Origin: Arthrobacter sp. PvP023 | GTDB lineage: Bacteria > Actinomycetota > Actinomycetes > Actinomycetales > Micrococcaceae | Direction: 5' to 3' | Length of the DNA: 64,000 nt | Assembly: GCF_017832975.1 (NCBI RefSeq) | Contig: NZ_JAFIBI010000001.1 | Coordinates: 1-64,000, forward strand | Shown: one piece after another, positions 51,746 to 61,526 of the stretch | How the letters are laid out: every line of letters starts with the position of its first letter | Position numbering within the stretch: the stretch's first letter is position 1 | Notes under the pieces: generated by a model | The model's database searches: none | Seen by the model: the letters and a program-made list of their open reading frames with translations, nothing else | What the model was told of the DNA's origin: nothing | Program-made: the position numbers and the translations under genes

Positions 51746-53170
51746 ATGGACGGCAAAGCAGTTGCGGAGACGTTGGAGGGCATGGCGGCCTCCCTTGCTG
51801 CCTTGGCTGCGTTCGCCGGTCGCGTGGCCGGAAGCGCGGCCCCGACTGAAGCTGACCCTCTTCGGGACGAAGCGGACGCGTGCCTGGACGGCATGGCTGA
51901 GGCGGGCAGCATGGAAGCCATGCTGGCCGCGGTGAAAGTGCACTTCGCCGCCGGATACGCGGCCGCTGCCGCGGCCTTGGCGGCCCCGGCCGTTTCCCCG
52001 CAGGAGCGCACGGCCCGGGACATGGCGGTGACAGCAGAAGTGGCCTGTGCCCTGACTGTCAGCGAACGATCGGCCGCGGCGTTCCTGGCGGAGGCGGCCG
52101 CCCTGACCACCCGGTTGCCCCTGACCCTGTCGGCGCTGCGGTCTGGGGGCATTTCGTGGCAGCACGCGCGGGTGATGTGTGATGAAACATCCGGTCTGGA
52201 CCCGGTCGCGGCCGCTGCCCTGGAGGGGCATTTCCTGGACCCCGAAGCTCCTTTTGCTGCGCGTGGCTGCCCGGCCGGGGAGCTGGTGCCGGGCAGATTC
52301 CGGGCCAAAGCGCGCAGCTGGCGTGAGCGGCACCACCCGGTAAGTATCGAAGCGCGCCACCGCAAGGGCATGGAGGACCGTCGGCTGGACTATGCCCCGG
52401 ACCGGGACGGCATGGCGTGGCTCTCGGCCTACGTGAGTGCGGACGTGGCAGCGGGTGTGTGGGCCCGTGCCACGGAAGCGGCCCGGGCCCTGCAGGGGCC
52501 GGCCGAATCCCGGACCCTGACCCAGCTCCGCGCGGACGTCGCCGCGGACTGGCTCATCGCCGGCGTCACCGAGGGTGTTCCGTCGCCGAAGGCGCAGGTG
52601 TTGGTGACCGTGCCGGTGTTATCGCTCCTGGGCGCCGGGACGGAACCGGCCACACTGGACGGGTACGGTCCCGTTCCGCCGTCCATGGCCCGCCGGCTTG
52701 TCGCCGATGGCGCCGGATCGTTCCTGCGTGTGCTGACCGACCCGCGCAGCGGGGCGCCGCTGGAGGTCGGACGCAGCAGCTACCGGGTCCCGAAGGCGAT
52801 GCGTCAATGGTTACGGCTTCGGGACGGCCGGTGCCCTTTTCCCGGCTGCACCAACCACTCCCTGGACAACGAAGCGGACCACCTGCTGGCCTGGTCCGAC
52901 GGCGGCGGCACCGGCATCACCAACCTGGGCCAGCCATGCCGGAAGCACCACCGGCTCAAACACACCACAGCGTGGCGGCCGGTCGGCGCCACCCGCGACC
53001 GGCCACCGGGCTGGATCTCACCCGCAGGACGCTCCTACCCCAGCGAACAACAGGACTGGGAACCACCACACTGGCCCGACGTACTAACCGATGCCCCCGA
53101 CCACGGAGAGGCCGGGCCACCATTACCGGTGGACCCCTTCCCTGACTGGGCACTATTCCTCGCGGCCTAG
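51746..53170 (+). CDS. DUF222/HNH endonuclease-type protein (second copy)
   Basis: 474 residues from the ATG at 51746; the frame is open upstream but covers tandem repeats. A helical DUF222 region fills most of the protein, with SERSAAAFLAEAAALTTRLPLTLSAL early on. The C-terminal HNH reads RLRDGRCPFPGC, EADHLLAWSDGGGTGITN, PCRKHHRLKH. It is only distantly similar to the copy at 12571, so the two are old paralogues. No clear ribosome-binding site. Function not established for the family. Confidence 0.82.
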   Translation: MDGKAVAETLEGMAASLAALAAFAGRVAGSAAPTEADPLRDEADACLDGMAEAGSMEAMLAAVKVHFAAGYAAAAAALAAPAVSPQERTARDMAVTAEVACALTVSERSAAAFLAEAAALTTRLPLTLSALRSGGISWQHARVMCDETSGLDPVAAAALEGHFLDPEAPFAARGCPAGELVPGRFRAKARSWRERHHPVSIEARHRKGMEDRRLDYAPDRDGMAWLSAYVSADVAAGVWARATEAARALQGPAESRTLTQLRADVAADWLIAGVTEGVPSPKAQVLVTVPVLSLLGAGTEPATLDGYGPVPPSMARRLVADGAGSFLRVLTDPRSGAPLEVGRSSYRVPKAMRQWLRLRDGRCPFPGCTNHSLDNEADHLLAWSDGGGTGITNLGQPCRKHHRLKHTTAWRPVGATRDRPPGWISPAGRSYPSEQQDWEPPHWPDVLTDAPDHGEAGPPLPVDPFPDWALFLAA

Positions 53171-53228
53171 GATCCACCCTTGCCTCTGCTGCCCGGCCAT
53201 CCGTGGCGAGTAGTCAACGCCCTGCGGG

Positions 53229-53864
53229 TCACGGTTGTGGATGCGCGCTGCTGTCTGCATCCGTCGCCTGCCTGTGCCGGCGGATCCGCCATGTGACCAG
53301 CACGCCGACTGCCACTGCGGCAACAACGATGGCGGCAGCACTTCCGGCGGTGTGTGCCACCTCGTCGTACAGGTTCCCGGCAAGGTATCCGAGGGTCACG
53401 AACAGGCTCCCCCACAGCACGCCGCCGGTGATGTTCCACAGCGCGAAGCGCCGGTAGGGCATGCCGCTCAACCCGGCCAGTGCCGGCATCACTGCGCGGA
53501 AGAAGGCGGTGAACCGGCCAAGGAAGATGGCCGGTCCGCCCCGCCGCTTCAGGAACTCCTGGGCCTTCTCCAGTTGGGGTCGCTTCCGGTCATAGGTCTT
53601 GAGCGACATCAGCCGGGGGCCCAGGTGCTTGCCGATTTCATACCCCACCGTGTCGCCGAGGATCGCTGCGGAGACCACCACGGCAATCATCACCGCAAGC
53701 GGGATGCTGCCTTTGCCGGCGATCACACCTCCCACCACCGCCGCGGTTTCGCCGGGAATGACGAAGCCGATGAAGAGGGCGTCCTCGGCGAAAACGAGCG
53801 CGAACACAACACAGGCCACCAGTACCGGGCTGGCGTTGAGGAGTCCGTCGAAGAATGCCTGCAT
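53229..53864 (-). CDS. DedA-family membrane protein
   Basis: 211 residues from the ATG at 53864. Four to five hydrophobic segments and the DedA signatures: FAEDALFIGFVIPGETAAVVGG, GDTVGYEIGKHLG and FLGRFTAFFRAVMPALAGLSGMPYRRF. DedA proteins are lipid flippase-like and support envelope homeostasis. The tail is charged and cytoplasmic. Confidence 0.92.
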   Translation of the reverse strand: MQAFFDGLLNASPVLVACVVFALVFAEDALFIGFVIPGETAAVVGGVIAGKGSIPLAVMIAVVVSAAILGDTVGYEIGKHLGPRLMSLKTYDRKRPQLEKAQEFLKRRGGPAIFLGRFTAFFRAVMPALAGLSGMPYRRFALWNITGGVLWGSLFVTLGYLAGNLYDEVAHTAGSAAAIVVAAVAVGVLVTWRIRRHRQATDADSSAHPQP

Positions 53865-53935
53865 CAGCAACAGTGTGGCAGTAGGGACGGGCTGCCGTCA
53901 GCGCTTCAGGTCCCCGCGTCTCCTATGCTGGGGCC

Positions 53936-54898
53936 ATGGACGCCTCGCAGCAGTTGGGCAGTAAGCCGATTCTCACCCTGACGGTGAATCCGGCCTTGGA
54001 CATCAGCACCTCAACCGAACAGGTCAGCAGCGGCCATAAGCTCAGGTGCGGCGCGAGCCGCCTCGACCCGGGCGGCGGCGGCATCAACGTGGCGAGGGTA
54101 ATCCAGCGACTGGGCGGACAAACCCTCGCGGTATATACGGCAGGCGGGCCCACGGGGGAAGCCTATCGGCGGCTGATCGAAGCGGAGCGCATCCCGACGC
54201 TGGCGGTCCCCATCCACGGGAGCACCCGCCAGGACTTCACCGTTGATGAGACGTCCACCGGCAAACAGTTCCGGTTCGTGCTCCAGGGCCCGGAACTTAG
54301 GGAACCGGAGTGGCAGTCCTGCCTGGACATTGTTGCCGCGTCCATGCCGGCGGGCGGCTATGTGGTGGCCAGCGGCAGCCTTCCGCCGGGAGTCCCGGAC
54401 GACTTCTATGCGCGGGTTGCCCGCTTGGCGCGTCAGTCCGGTGCCCACTGCGTCGTTGACGCCTCCGGGCCGGCACTCACCCAGGCGCTGACCGCGGGAG
54501 TGTTCATGGTCAAGCCGAGCCTGCGCGAACTGGGGGCGCATTTCGGCGCCGCCCTCGACAGTGAGCAGAGCCAGGTGGACGCCGCATCCGCCCTCGTGGC
54601 TGACGGGGCAGCGGAACACGTCGCCCTGACCCTCGGCGGGTCCGGAGCCCTGCTCGCGTCGAAATCCGGCCTCATCCGGCTCACCGTGCCGAACGTGCCG
54701 GTGGTCAGTACGGTAGGGGCCGGGGACAATTTCCTCGCCGCTTTTGTGCTCCGGCTCGCCCAAGGGCGCCCGCTTGAAGCGGCTTTCCGGGCCGCAGTGG
54801 CCGCCGGAAGCGCCACGGTCATGACGCCTGCCACCGAACTGTGCCACCGGGCCGACGTGGAACGCCTGGAGGCTGAACTCGCCAACACAGCGACCTGA
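53936..54898 (+). CDS. PfkB-family 1-phosphofructokinase-like hexose kinase
   Basis: 320 residues. PfkB signature 1 is GGGGINVARVIQRLGG (about residue 45) and signature 2 VSTVGAGDNFLAAFVLRLAQG near the C-terminus, with the anion-hole GAGDN and its catalytic Asp. TVNPALDIST at the N-terminus is the FruK/LacC/PfkB start. It phosphorylates a sugar phosphate (fructose-1-P, tagatose-6-P or fructose-6-P); which cannot be decided. It is divergent from dedA. Confidence 0.88.
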   Translation: MDASQQLGSKPILTLTVNPALDISTSTEQVSSGHKLRCGASRLDPGGGGINVARVIQRLGGQTLAVYTAGGPTGEAYRRLIEAERIPTLAVPIHGSTRQDFTVDETSTGKQFRFVLQGPELREPEWQSCLDIVAASMPAGGYVVASGSLPPGVPDDFYARVARLARQSGAHCVVDASGPALTQALTAGVFMVKPSLRELGAHFGAALDSEQSQVDAASALVADGAAEHVALTLGGSGALLASKSGLIRLTVPNVPVVSTVGAGDNFLAAFVLRLAQGRPLEAAFRAAVAAGSATVMTPATELCHRADVERLEAELANTAT

Positions 54899-54995
54899 CC
54901 GGCCGCGGGCGTCCTGCGCGCCCTGGCACCGCAGCCGGAACCTGTCCACGTGTAGGTGGTCTGCATCGGAAAAGGTCCCTGGCCAAAGGCAAAGG

Positions 54996-55027
54996 GGCGG
55001 CGGCAACCCCTCCGGGTTGCCGCCGCC
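54996..55027. terminator. Strong hairpin between kinase and MFS genes
   Basis: GGCGGCGGCAACCC (54996-55009) pairs perfectly with GGGTTGCCGCCGCC (55014-55027) around a CTCC loop. Read leftward it is followed by CCTTTGCCTTT, so it can end the MFS transcript as well as the kinase transcript. Confidence 0.8.
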
Positions 55028-55053
55028 ACGCGGTTGACGACTGTTGCCGGCGG

Positions 55054-56394
55054 TTACACCACGGCTACGGGCTCTTTGACCTTCAGGGGCTCAATCTTGC
55101 CCATGACAAAGAGGTAGTTGGCGGCACCCACGAGCGAGATGGCTCCGATGACCGCCAGCGGGGCCACGAAGGAACCGGTCTGGTCCACCAGCACGCCGAT
55201 CAGGATCGGGGTGAAGATTCCGGCCAGGTTGGAGGCGAAGTTCTGCAGTCCGCCGATGGATCCGACGTGCTTGGAGCTTGGGGCAACGTCCGCGGGCAGC
55301 GACCAAATGCCGGTCGCGGCGACGGTGAGGCTTGAGTAAGCGACGGAAAGCAGGGCCAGGGCCATCCAGGCTTCCGGCACGAGGGCGGCGAACATGATGA
55401 CGGAGCCGCCTGCGAGGCCGCCCGCGATGGCGGTTTTGCGGACCTTGGTGACGGATGCCCCGGCCCGGACTGCGCGGTCCGCCAGGTATCCGCCCAGCCA
55501 GCCGCACAGCACCGCGCAGATTCCGGGGATGGCACCGAAGAAGCCCAGCTTGAGCAGGTCGAATCCGCGTTCCTTCACGAGGTAGCTCGGGAAGAAGGTG
55601 ATGAAGAAGTAGATGGCGCTGTTCAGGCAGAAGAAGCCGAACATCATGCTGAGGATGGTGCGGTACTTGAAGAGCGAGCGCCACGGGAGCTTGGCGGCGT
55701 TGGCGTCGTCGCTGCCTTCGCCGCGGGCGCCGCCTTCTTCGATGTACGCCACTTCGGCGGCGTTGGCGCCGGGGTGCTCCTGGGGGCTGCGGTACACCTT
55801 CCACCAGACGGCTGCCCAGATCACGCCGGCAATGCCGATGATGATGAACACTGCGTGCCACGAGGTCAGCGCCACGATCAGGGTAACGATGGGAAGCGCT
55901 ATCACGGCCCCCACGCGGGAACCCGAGTCCCAGATGCTCGTGGCAAAAGCCCGCTCACGGACGGGGAACCAGGTGGCCACCACCTTGGCGGCAGTGCTGG
56001 GCGCGGGGCTTTCGCCGACACCCAGGAGGAAGCGGGCCGCGAACAGGGACCAGAAGTTCGTCGCCGCGGCGGTCACCATGGTGAAGACGGACCACCAGAG
56101 CGCCGCCAAGGAGAACGACCTGCGGGGTCCGACTTTATCCACGTACCAACCGGCCGCCAGCTGGCAGAAGTCGTAGGCCCAGAAGAAGGCCGCAAAGATC
56201 AGGCCCTGCTGGGTGGCGGTCAGTTCGAAGTCCTTGCCCATGAAGGGGAGGGCAACACTGAGGCTGGAGCGGTCCAGGTAGTTGATGCTCAGCCCGATGA
56301 AGGCAAGCCAGATGATGACCCAACGCTTCCGGGTCATCATGCGGGGATTTTTTGGGGATGACGTACTGGCAACTTTACTTCCGAGCGCAGTCAT
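55054..56394 (-). CDS. MFS transporter, anion:cation symporter (ACS) family
   Basis: 446 residues from the ATG at 56394 (AAGGAG six bases upstream). Twelve predicted helices; RWVIIWLAFIGLSINYLDRS at the start, GWYVDKVGPRRS as the loop-2 motif and LLGVGESPAPSTAAKVVATWF are typical of hexuronate/galactonate/glucarate symporters. It is divergent from the GntR gene, and TCATATAGGAA boxes lie between, so it is probably the uptake system for the sugar acid degraded by the genes at 57505-61519. Confidence 0.9.
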   Translation of the reverse strand: MTALGSKVASTSSPKNPRMMTRKRWVIIWLAFIGLSINYLDRSSLSVALPFMGKDFELTATQQGLIFAAFFWAYDFCQLAAGWYVDKVGPRRSFSLAALWWSVFTMVTAAATNFWSLFAARFLLGVGESPAPSTAAKVVATWFPVRERAFATSIWDSGSRVGAVIALPIVTLIVALTSWHAVFIIIGIAGVIWAAVWWKVYRSPQEHPGANAAEVAYIEEGGARGEGSDDANAAKLPWRSLFKYRTILSMMFGFFCLNSAIYFFITFFPSYLVKERGFDLLKLGFFGAIPGICAVLCGWLGGYLADRAVRAGASVTKVRKTAIAGGLAGGSVIMFAALVPEAWMALALLSVAYSSLTVAATGIWSLPADVAPSSKHVGSIGGLQNFASNLAGIFTPILIGVLVDQTGSFVAPLAVIGAISLVGAANYLFVMGKIEPLKVKEPVAVV

Positions 56395-56471
56395 GTGGTC
56401 TCCTTCGACGTGAACATGGCTTCGGGCGCCTGTGGCGCCGGGGGAAGACACCGAAGATATCGATGCCAAAA

Positions 56472-56502
56472 TCATATAGGAATCTGGTTAATCATATAGA
56501 AA
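56472..56502. promoter_or_regulatory. Two TCATATAGGAA-type boxes between MFS and GntR genes
   Basis: TCATATAGGAA (56472-56482) and TCATATAGAAA (56492-56502) are direct repeats 20 bases apart, two helical turns. They match the boxes in front of the dehydratase gene and are presumed GntR operators. Confidence 0.7.
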
Positions 56503-56639
56503 ATGTGATCCGGATCAAGCCCCCTCGAAAATCACCCGAAACAGCTCTCCGCCGGAGCGACTGATGGCCCGGTGGAATATGATTCCCCCAGCGACTCCCA
56601 CCCCGACAACACACCCAACCAGCACTAAGAGGTCAGCGC

Positions 56640-57368
56640 GTGCCCCCACGTCAGTCTTCCGACATCTCCCGCGGCAAAGCAGCCGTCAGCGATGTGTATT
56701 CGTCCATGCGCGCCTCCATCCTCGAAGGCGAAATCGCACCCGGCACCCGGATCAACATCGATGCCGTGTCGCGCAGCCTGGGCGTATCGCAGACGCCGGT
56801 GCGCGAAGTGCTGCAGCGGCTCGAAGGCGACAACCTGGTGGTCTACAACCCCGGCCGGGGCTACAGCACCACGCCGCTGCTGGACCTGGCCGAACTCCGC
56901 TCCCTCTTCGAGTTCCGGCTGCTGGTGGAGCCTTGGGCGGCACGTTCGGCAGCCGTCGACCGGCTGGCCAATCCCTCCGCCGCACTCGAGAAGGAAATTA
57001 CGGCGTTCCGCAGCGCCATGACGTCCGCAGGTGATCTGCGGCAGGATCTGGTGGCCCATGACACCCGCTTCCACGACACGATCCTGGCCGCCGCCGGCAA
57101 CACCGTAGTCCGCCACGCCTTCGCCCAGACGCACTGCCACCTGCACACCTTCCGCCTCTACCCGGCCGACGTCGACGGCGCCATCACCGTCGCGGAACAC
57201 TCGGCCGTCCGCGAGGCCATCAAGGCGTGCCAGCCCGAACAGGCCGAAGCGGCCATGGCGGAGCACATCCGGAACTCGTTTGCCCGCTTCGCCCAGGCCT
57301 TCGAAGGCCAGGCAGACCTCGCACCGCTCGAGGACGGCGGCCCGCCCAGGCGGCACATCGTGGATTAG
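56640..57368 (+). CDS. GntR/FCD-family transcriptional regulator
   Basis: 242 residues from a GTG (AGAGGT upstream). The winged helix-turn-helix is at residues 18-80 (LGVSQTPVREVLQRLEGDNLV). The all-helical FCD domain follows, with ligand/metal residues in HDTRFHDTILAAAGN and EHSAVREAIKACQ. FCD regulators mostly sense sugar acids or organic acids. Boxes on both sides of the gene suggest it controls the MFS gene and the downstream dehydratase operon. Confidence 0.92.
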   Translation: MPPRQSSDISRGKAAVSDVYSSMRASILEGEIAPGTRINIDAVSRSLGVSQTPVREVLQRLEGDNLVVYNPGRGYSTTPLLDLAELRSLFEFRLLVEPWAARSAAVDRLANPSAALEKEITAFRSAMTSAGDLRQDLVAHDTRFHDTILAAAGNTVVRHAFAQTHCHLHTFRLYPADVDGAITVAEHSAVREAIKACQPEQAEAAMAEHIRNSFARFAQAFEGQADLAPLEDGGPPRRHIVD

Positions 57369-57374
57369 CTCCAG

Positions 57375-57406
57375 AGCCCCGGCCCCTCGGCCGGGGTTCT
57401 TTTTTG
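57375..57406 (+). terminator. Rho-independent terminator after the GntR gene
   Basis: AGCCCCGGCC (57375-57384) pairs with GGCCGGGGTT (57389-57398), followed by CTTTTTTG. Confidence 0.88.
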
Positions 57407-57432
57407 CCATCGGCACTTGATCTGGATCACAG

Positions 57433-57464
57433 TTCCTATATGATTACGGAAATTCATATAGGAA
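57433..57464. promoter_or_regulatory. Inverted pair of TCATATAGGAA boxes before the dehydratase operon
   Basis: TTCCTATATGA (57433-57443) and its exact inverse TCATATAGGAA (57454-57464) are separated by ten bases, 41 bases before the dehydratase ATG. A presumed GntR operator for the catabolic operon. Confidence 0.75.
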
Positions 57465-57504
57465 ATCATCCCACCCCTTCAGATCAATCCGAGAGAAGAG
57501 ATCC

Positions 57505-58851
57505 ATGCCTTCCATCACTTCCATCACCACCCAGGACGTCCGCTTTCCCACGTCCCTGGAGCTCGATGGGTCCGACGCGGTCAATGTTGACCCCGACTAC
57601 TCCGCCGCCTATGTCGTCATCCGCACCGATGCGGGCGATGAGGGCCACGGCTTTGTGTTCAGCTGCGGCCGCGGCAGCGAAATCCTCACGGCGGCCATCA
57701 ACTCGTACGCTGAGCTGCTTCGGGGCCGGGACATTGACGAACTGATCTACGACCTCGGCAGCGCCTCCAAGCGACTCATCCACGACTCGCAGCTCCGGTG
57801 GCTCGGCCCGGAAAAGGGCGTCACCCAGATGGCGGCCGGCGCGCTGGTCAGCGCGCTCTGGGACATCCGCGCCCGCCGCGAAAACAAGCCGCTCTGGCTG
57901 CTCCTGAGCGAAATGTCCCCGGAAGAGATCGTGGACGTCGTGGACTTCACCCACATCCGCGACGCCCTGAACCCGCAGCAGGCGCTGGACATCCTCCGGG
58001 CGGGCCAGGACGGCAAGTCCGCACGGATCGCCTCCCTCAGGGCGGATGGCTACCCCGCCTACACCACGTCGCCGGGGTGGCTGGGCTACAGCGACGAGAA
58101 GCTCGTCCGGCTCAGCAAGGAGGCCGCCGCCGCCGGCTTCTCCATGATCAAGCTCAAGGTGGGCGGCGACATCGCTGACGACCGCCGCCGCATGGCCCTC
58201 GCCCGGCAGGCGGTGGGCAACCTGCCTATCGCCATCGACGCCAACCAGCGCTGGGAAGTGTCCGAGGCGATTGAATGGGTCAACCAGCTGGCCGAGTTCA
58301 ATCCCTACTGGATCGAAGAGCCCACCAGCACCGACGACATCCTGGGCCATGCGGACATCCGGAAGGGAGTAGCCCCGGTCCGCGTCGCCACCGGCGAGGC
58401 CGTAGCCAGCCGCATTGTGTTCAAGCAGCTGCTGCAGGCAGGGGCCATCGACGTCCTGCAGCTGGATTCCACCCGGGTGGGCGGCGTCAACGAGAACATC
58501 GCCAACCTGCTACTCGCCGCCAAGTTCGGCGTCCCGGTTTGCCCGCATGCCGGCGGCGTTGGCCTGTGCGAACTGGTCCAGCACTTCTCCTTCTTCGACT
58601 ACGCCGCCATCACCGGACGCCAGGACGGCCGCATGATCGAATACGTGGACCACCTGCACGAACACTTCGCCGAACCGGTGCGGATCGTTGGGGGACGCTA
58701 TGCCGCCCCGGAACGCCCGGGCACCGGGGCCGAGATGCTCAGCGCTTCCCGGACGCGCTGGGAATTCCCCTCCGGCCCGGGGTGGCTTGAAGTGGGCAAC
58801 CGTGCCGCCGTCACCGGCGCGAGCCTTGCACCTGCCGGAGCCGGCCGATGA
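57505..58851 (+). CDS. Enolase-superfamily sugar-acid dehydratase (L-fuconate dehydratase type)
   Basis: 448 residues. N-terminal [21 protein letters not shown] is typical of L-fuconate dehydratases. Catalytic K216-x-K218 (IKLKVGG), metal ligands D245, E271 and E298, and H348 (CPHAGG) form the enolase-superfamily active site. L-Fuconate and D-arabinonate share the relevant stereochemistry, and such enzymes can accept both. Coupled by a four-base overlap to a semialdehyde dehydrogenase and then an FAH-fold enzyme, it probably begins an aldonate catabolic route. GAGAAGAGA precedes the ATG. Confidence 0.88.
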   Translation: MPSITSITTQDVRFPTSLELDGSDAVNVDPDYSAAYVVIRTDAGDEGHGFVFSCGRGSEILTAAINSYAELLRGRDIDELIYDLGSASKRLIHDSQLRWLGPEKGVTQMAAGALVSALWDIRARRENKPLWLLLSEMSPEEIVDVVDFTHIRDALNPQQALDILRAGQDGKSARIASLRADGYPAYTTSPGWLGYSDEKLVRLSKEAAAAGFSMIKLKVGGDIADDRRRMALARQAVGNLPIAIDANQRWEVSEAIEWVNQLAEFNPYWIEEPTSTDDILGHADIRKGVAPVRVATGEAVASRIVFKQLLQAGAIDVLQLDSTRVGGVNENIANLLLAAKFGVPVCPHAGGVGLCELVQHFSFFDYAAITGRQDGRMIEYVDHLHEHFAEPVRIVGGRYAAPERPGTGAEMLSASRTRWEFPSGPGWLEVGNRAAVTGASLAPAGAGR

Positions 58852-60320
58852 ACACCACCGCCGGCCAGCTGAACGCATCCGTCGAGGCCGCCCACGCAGC
58901 CTTCGAGAAAGCCCGCCTGGCAGGTCCCGGAACGCGGGCGTCCTGGCTTGAAGCGGTAGCCGCAGGCCTGGAAGGAGACGCCGCGGCACTCGTGGAGATC
59001 GCGGCCGCGGAGACCCATCTCGCCGAACCCCGGCTCCAGGGCGAGCTGAAGCGCACTGTCTTCCAGCTCAGGCTCTTCGCCGACGAGATCCGCCGCGGCG
59101 AGCACTTCGACGCGACGATCGACCATGACGATGCCGCCTGGGGCATTGGACCGCGGCCCGACCTCCGCCGCTACAACGTGCCGCTCGGCGTGGTGGGCGT
59201 CTTCGGGGCGTCCAACTTCCCCTTCGCCTTCAGTGTGATGGGCGGTGACTCCGCGTCGGCCCTGGCGGCCGGCTGCGCCGTCGTCCACAAGGCGCACGAC
59301 GGACACCGGGAACTTGCGGTCCGTACCGCCGAAACGGTGACCGCGGCGCTCGAGGGCGCCGGGGCGCCGTCGGGCCTCTTCTCCCTGGTCACTGGCCGCC
59401 AGGCTGCGGAGGCACTGGTTGACCACCCGCTGGTGAAGGCCATCGGGTTCACGGGTTCGACGGCGGGCGGCCGGGCTTTGTTCGACCGTGCAGCTGCACG
59501 GCCCGAACCGATCCCGTTCTTTGGGGAACTGGGCGGCATCAATGCCGTTTTCGTCACCGGCAACGCCTGGTCCGCACGCCGCGAGGAGATCCTGGGCGGC
59601 TACGCCGGCTCCTTCACGCAGGGAATGGGTCAGTTCTGCACCAAGCCGGGCGTGCTCTTCATCCCCGCCGGGCACACTGACGAGGTCCGGGACAGCCTTC
59701 GGGACGCCCTCGCGGACTTCGCTCCGGCGCAGCTGCTCAGCGAACGGCTGCACGAAGGGTTCCGGCAGGCAGTTGCCGGGCTGCGGGACACGGCAGGCGT
59801 GCAGGTGCTGGTGGACGGCGATTTCGCTGAGGCGCCGGCACCCACGGTGTTGCTGACCACGGCCGACGCCGTCCGCCGGGACCCCGGCATCCTCCGCCAG
59901 GAAATGTTCGGGCCGGCCAGCCTGGTGGTGGAGTACAGCGACGACTCCGAACTCGCCGCCCTTGCCGGGCTCCTGGAAGGCCAGCTGACCACCACACTGC
60001 AGGCCGAACCGGAGGACGACGTCGCCGAACTTGCCGGCAGGCTCGCGGACATCAGCGGGCGCCTGCTCTGGAACGGCTGGCCAACGGGGGTGACCGTCAG
60101 TTACGCCCAGCACCACGGCGGGCCATACCCGGCCACGACGTCGGGCACCACCTCCGTGGGGACGGCCGCCATCCGGCGGTTCCTGCGGCCGGTGGCCTTC
60201 CAGTCTTTTCCGGAGCAGCGGCTACCGGAGCCGCTGCAGGATGCGAACCCCTGGAACGTCCCGCAAAGGGTCGACGGCGCCTGGCGGCGGCCGTCCGCAC
60301 GGCCGGACGGTCAGCGGTGA
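58848..60320 (+). CDS. Aldehyde dehydrogenase (2-oxoglutarate semialdehyde type)
   Basis: 490 residues with the 2,5-dioxovalerate dehydrogenase pattern: [44 protein letters not shown], general base E227 in FFGELGG and nucleophile C264 in GQFCTKPG. It oxidises 2-oxoglutarate semialdehyde or a similar aldehyde with NAD(P)+. Overlaps the dehydratase by four bases and the next gene by GTGA, so the three are one unit. Confidence 0.88.
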   Translation: MNTTAGQLNASVEAAHAAFEKARLAGPGTRASWLEAVAAGLEGDAAALVEIAAAETHLAEPRLQGELKRTVFQLRLFADEIRRGEHFDATIDHDDAAWGIGPRPDLRRYNVPLGVVGVFGASNFPFAFSVMGGDSASALAAGCAVVHKAHDGHRELAVRTAETVTAALEGAGAPSGLFSLVTGRQAAEALVDHPLVKAIGFTGSTAGGRALFDRAAARPEPIPFFGELGGINAVFVTGNAWSARREEILGGYAGSFTQGMGQFCTKPGVLFIPAGHTDEVRDSLRDALADFAPAQLLSERLHEGFRQAVAGLRDTAGVQVLVDGDFAEAPAPTVLLTTADAVRRDPGILRQEMFGPASLVVEYSDDSELAALAGLLEGQLTTTLQAEPEDDVAELAGRLADISGRLLWNGWPTGVTVSYAQHHGGPYPATTSGTTSVGTAAIRRFLRPVAFQSFPEQRLPEPLQDANPWNVPQRVDGAWRRPSARPDGQR

Positions 60321-61519
60321 CGGCGCTGCCGGCGCAGGTCGCCGCAGTCCTTCCGGAGGATGCGGAGGACGCGCTCCTCATCGGCCGTCTCTGGGATGTG
60401 GAAACCTCCGGTCCGCGGGTCGTGGGGGTGCGGGGCGGCGATGTGTTCGACCTGCAGCATCTCGCCGGCACGGTGTCGGAGCTGATGGAACGCCCGGAGC
60501 CCGCGGCGGAGGTCCGTGCAGCCATGACTGAGGCTCGGTGGAAGACGGCGGACGTCGTCAGCGCCTCGCTGGCGCAGGACACAACGCGTCCGCACCTGCT
60601 GGCGCCCGTTGACCTCCAGGTCATCAAGGCCTGCGGGGTGACGTTCGTGGACAGCATGATCGAGCGCGTCATCGAGGAGCGCTGCGGCGGGGATGCAGGC
60701 CGGGCCACCGAGATGCGTGAACTTGTGGGCAAGGCGCTGGGCGGCAGCATCGGCGAGGTCCGGCCGGGCTCCCCCGAGGCCGCCGAAGCCAAGCGGATAC
60801 TGATCGCCGAAGGGCTGTGGTCGCAGTACCTCGAGGTGGGCATCGGCCCCGACCCCGAGGTCTTCACCAAGGCACCCGTGCTGTCCTCCGTCGGCCTTGG
60901 TGCCGGTGTCGGAATTCCTGCGTTCTCTTCCTGGAACAACCCGGAGCCGGAGCTCGTGCTGATCGCCACCTCCGCGGGCAAGGTGGTGGGTGCGACACTC
61001 GGCAATGACGTGAACCTCCGCGACGTTGAAGGGCGGAGTGCCCTGCTGTTGGGCAAGGCCAAGGACAACAACGCCTCCAGCGCCTTGGGGCCGCTGATCC
61101 GGCTGTTCGACGGCGGGTTCACCCTCGAGACCCTGCGGCAGGAAGAGATACTGCTCCGGGTGGAGGGTACGGACGGGTACCAGCTCGAAGGCCGGAACAC
61201 GGTGGCCCGGATCAGCCGTCCATTCGAGGAGCTGGTGGCCGCGACCTTCGGCAGGCACCACCAGTACCCGGACGGGTTCGCGCTCTTCACGGGCACACTG
61301 TTCGCGCCCACGCAGGACCGGGACGAACCCGGGCAGGGCTTCACCCACAAGATGGGGGACGTGGTCACCATCCGCAGCAGCCATCTTGGAGCCCTGGTCA
61401 ACACAGTGGGTGCAGCCGAGGAACTGCCGCCCTGGCGCTTCGGGCTGCGTCAGCAGTTCGCCTACCTCGCCGGGGTGGAGCGGTCCGCTTCAGCTGTGGG
61501 CTCTGCAAGCGTCAGCTGA
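60317..61519 (+). CDS. FAH-fold 2-keto-3-deoxy-aldonate dehydratase-like protein
   Basis: 400 residues from a GTG overlapping the dehydrogenase stop. FVDSMIERVIEER, VFTKAPVLSSVGLGAGVGI, FSSWNNPEPELVLIA and LGNDVNLRDVEGRSALLLGKAKDNNASSALGPLI resemble XylX/KdaD-like FAH-family enzymes that dehydrate 2-keto-3-deoxy-pentonates to 2-oxoglutarate semialdehyde. The adjacent semialdehyde dehydrogenase fits that step. The assignment is by family resemblance; a diketo-acid hydrolase is the alternative. Confidence 0.8.
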   Translation: MTALPAQVAAVLPEDAEDALLIGRLWDVETSGPRVVGVRGGDVFDLQHLAGTVSELMERPEPAAEVRAAMTEARWKTADVVSASLAQDTTRPHLLAPVDLQVIKACGVTFVDSMIERVIEERCGGDAGRATEMRELVGKALGGSIGEVRPGSPEAAEAKRILIAEGLWSQYLEVGIGPDPEVFTKAPVLSSVGLGAGVGIPAFSSWNNPEPELVLIATSAGKVVGATLGNDVNLRDVEGRSALLLGKAKDNNASSALGPLIRLFDGGFTLETLRQEEILLRVEGTDGYQLEGRNTVARISRPFEELVAATFGRHHQYPDGFALFTGTLFAPTQDRDEPGQGFTHKMGDVVTIRSSHLGALVNTVGAAEELPPWRFGLRQQFAYLAGVERSASAVGSASVS

Positions 61520-61526
61520 AGAGGCC

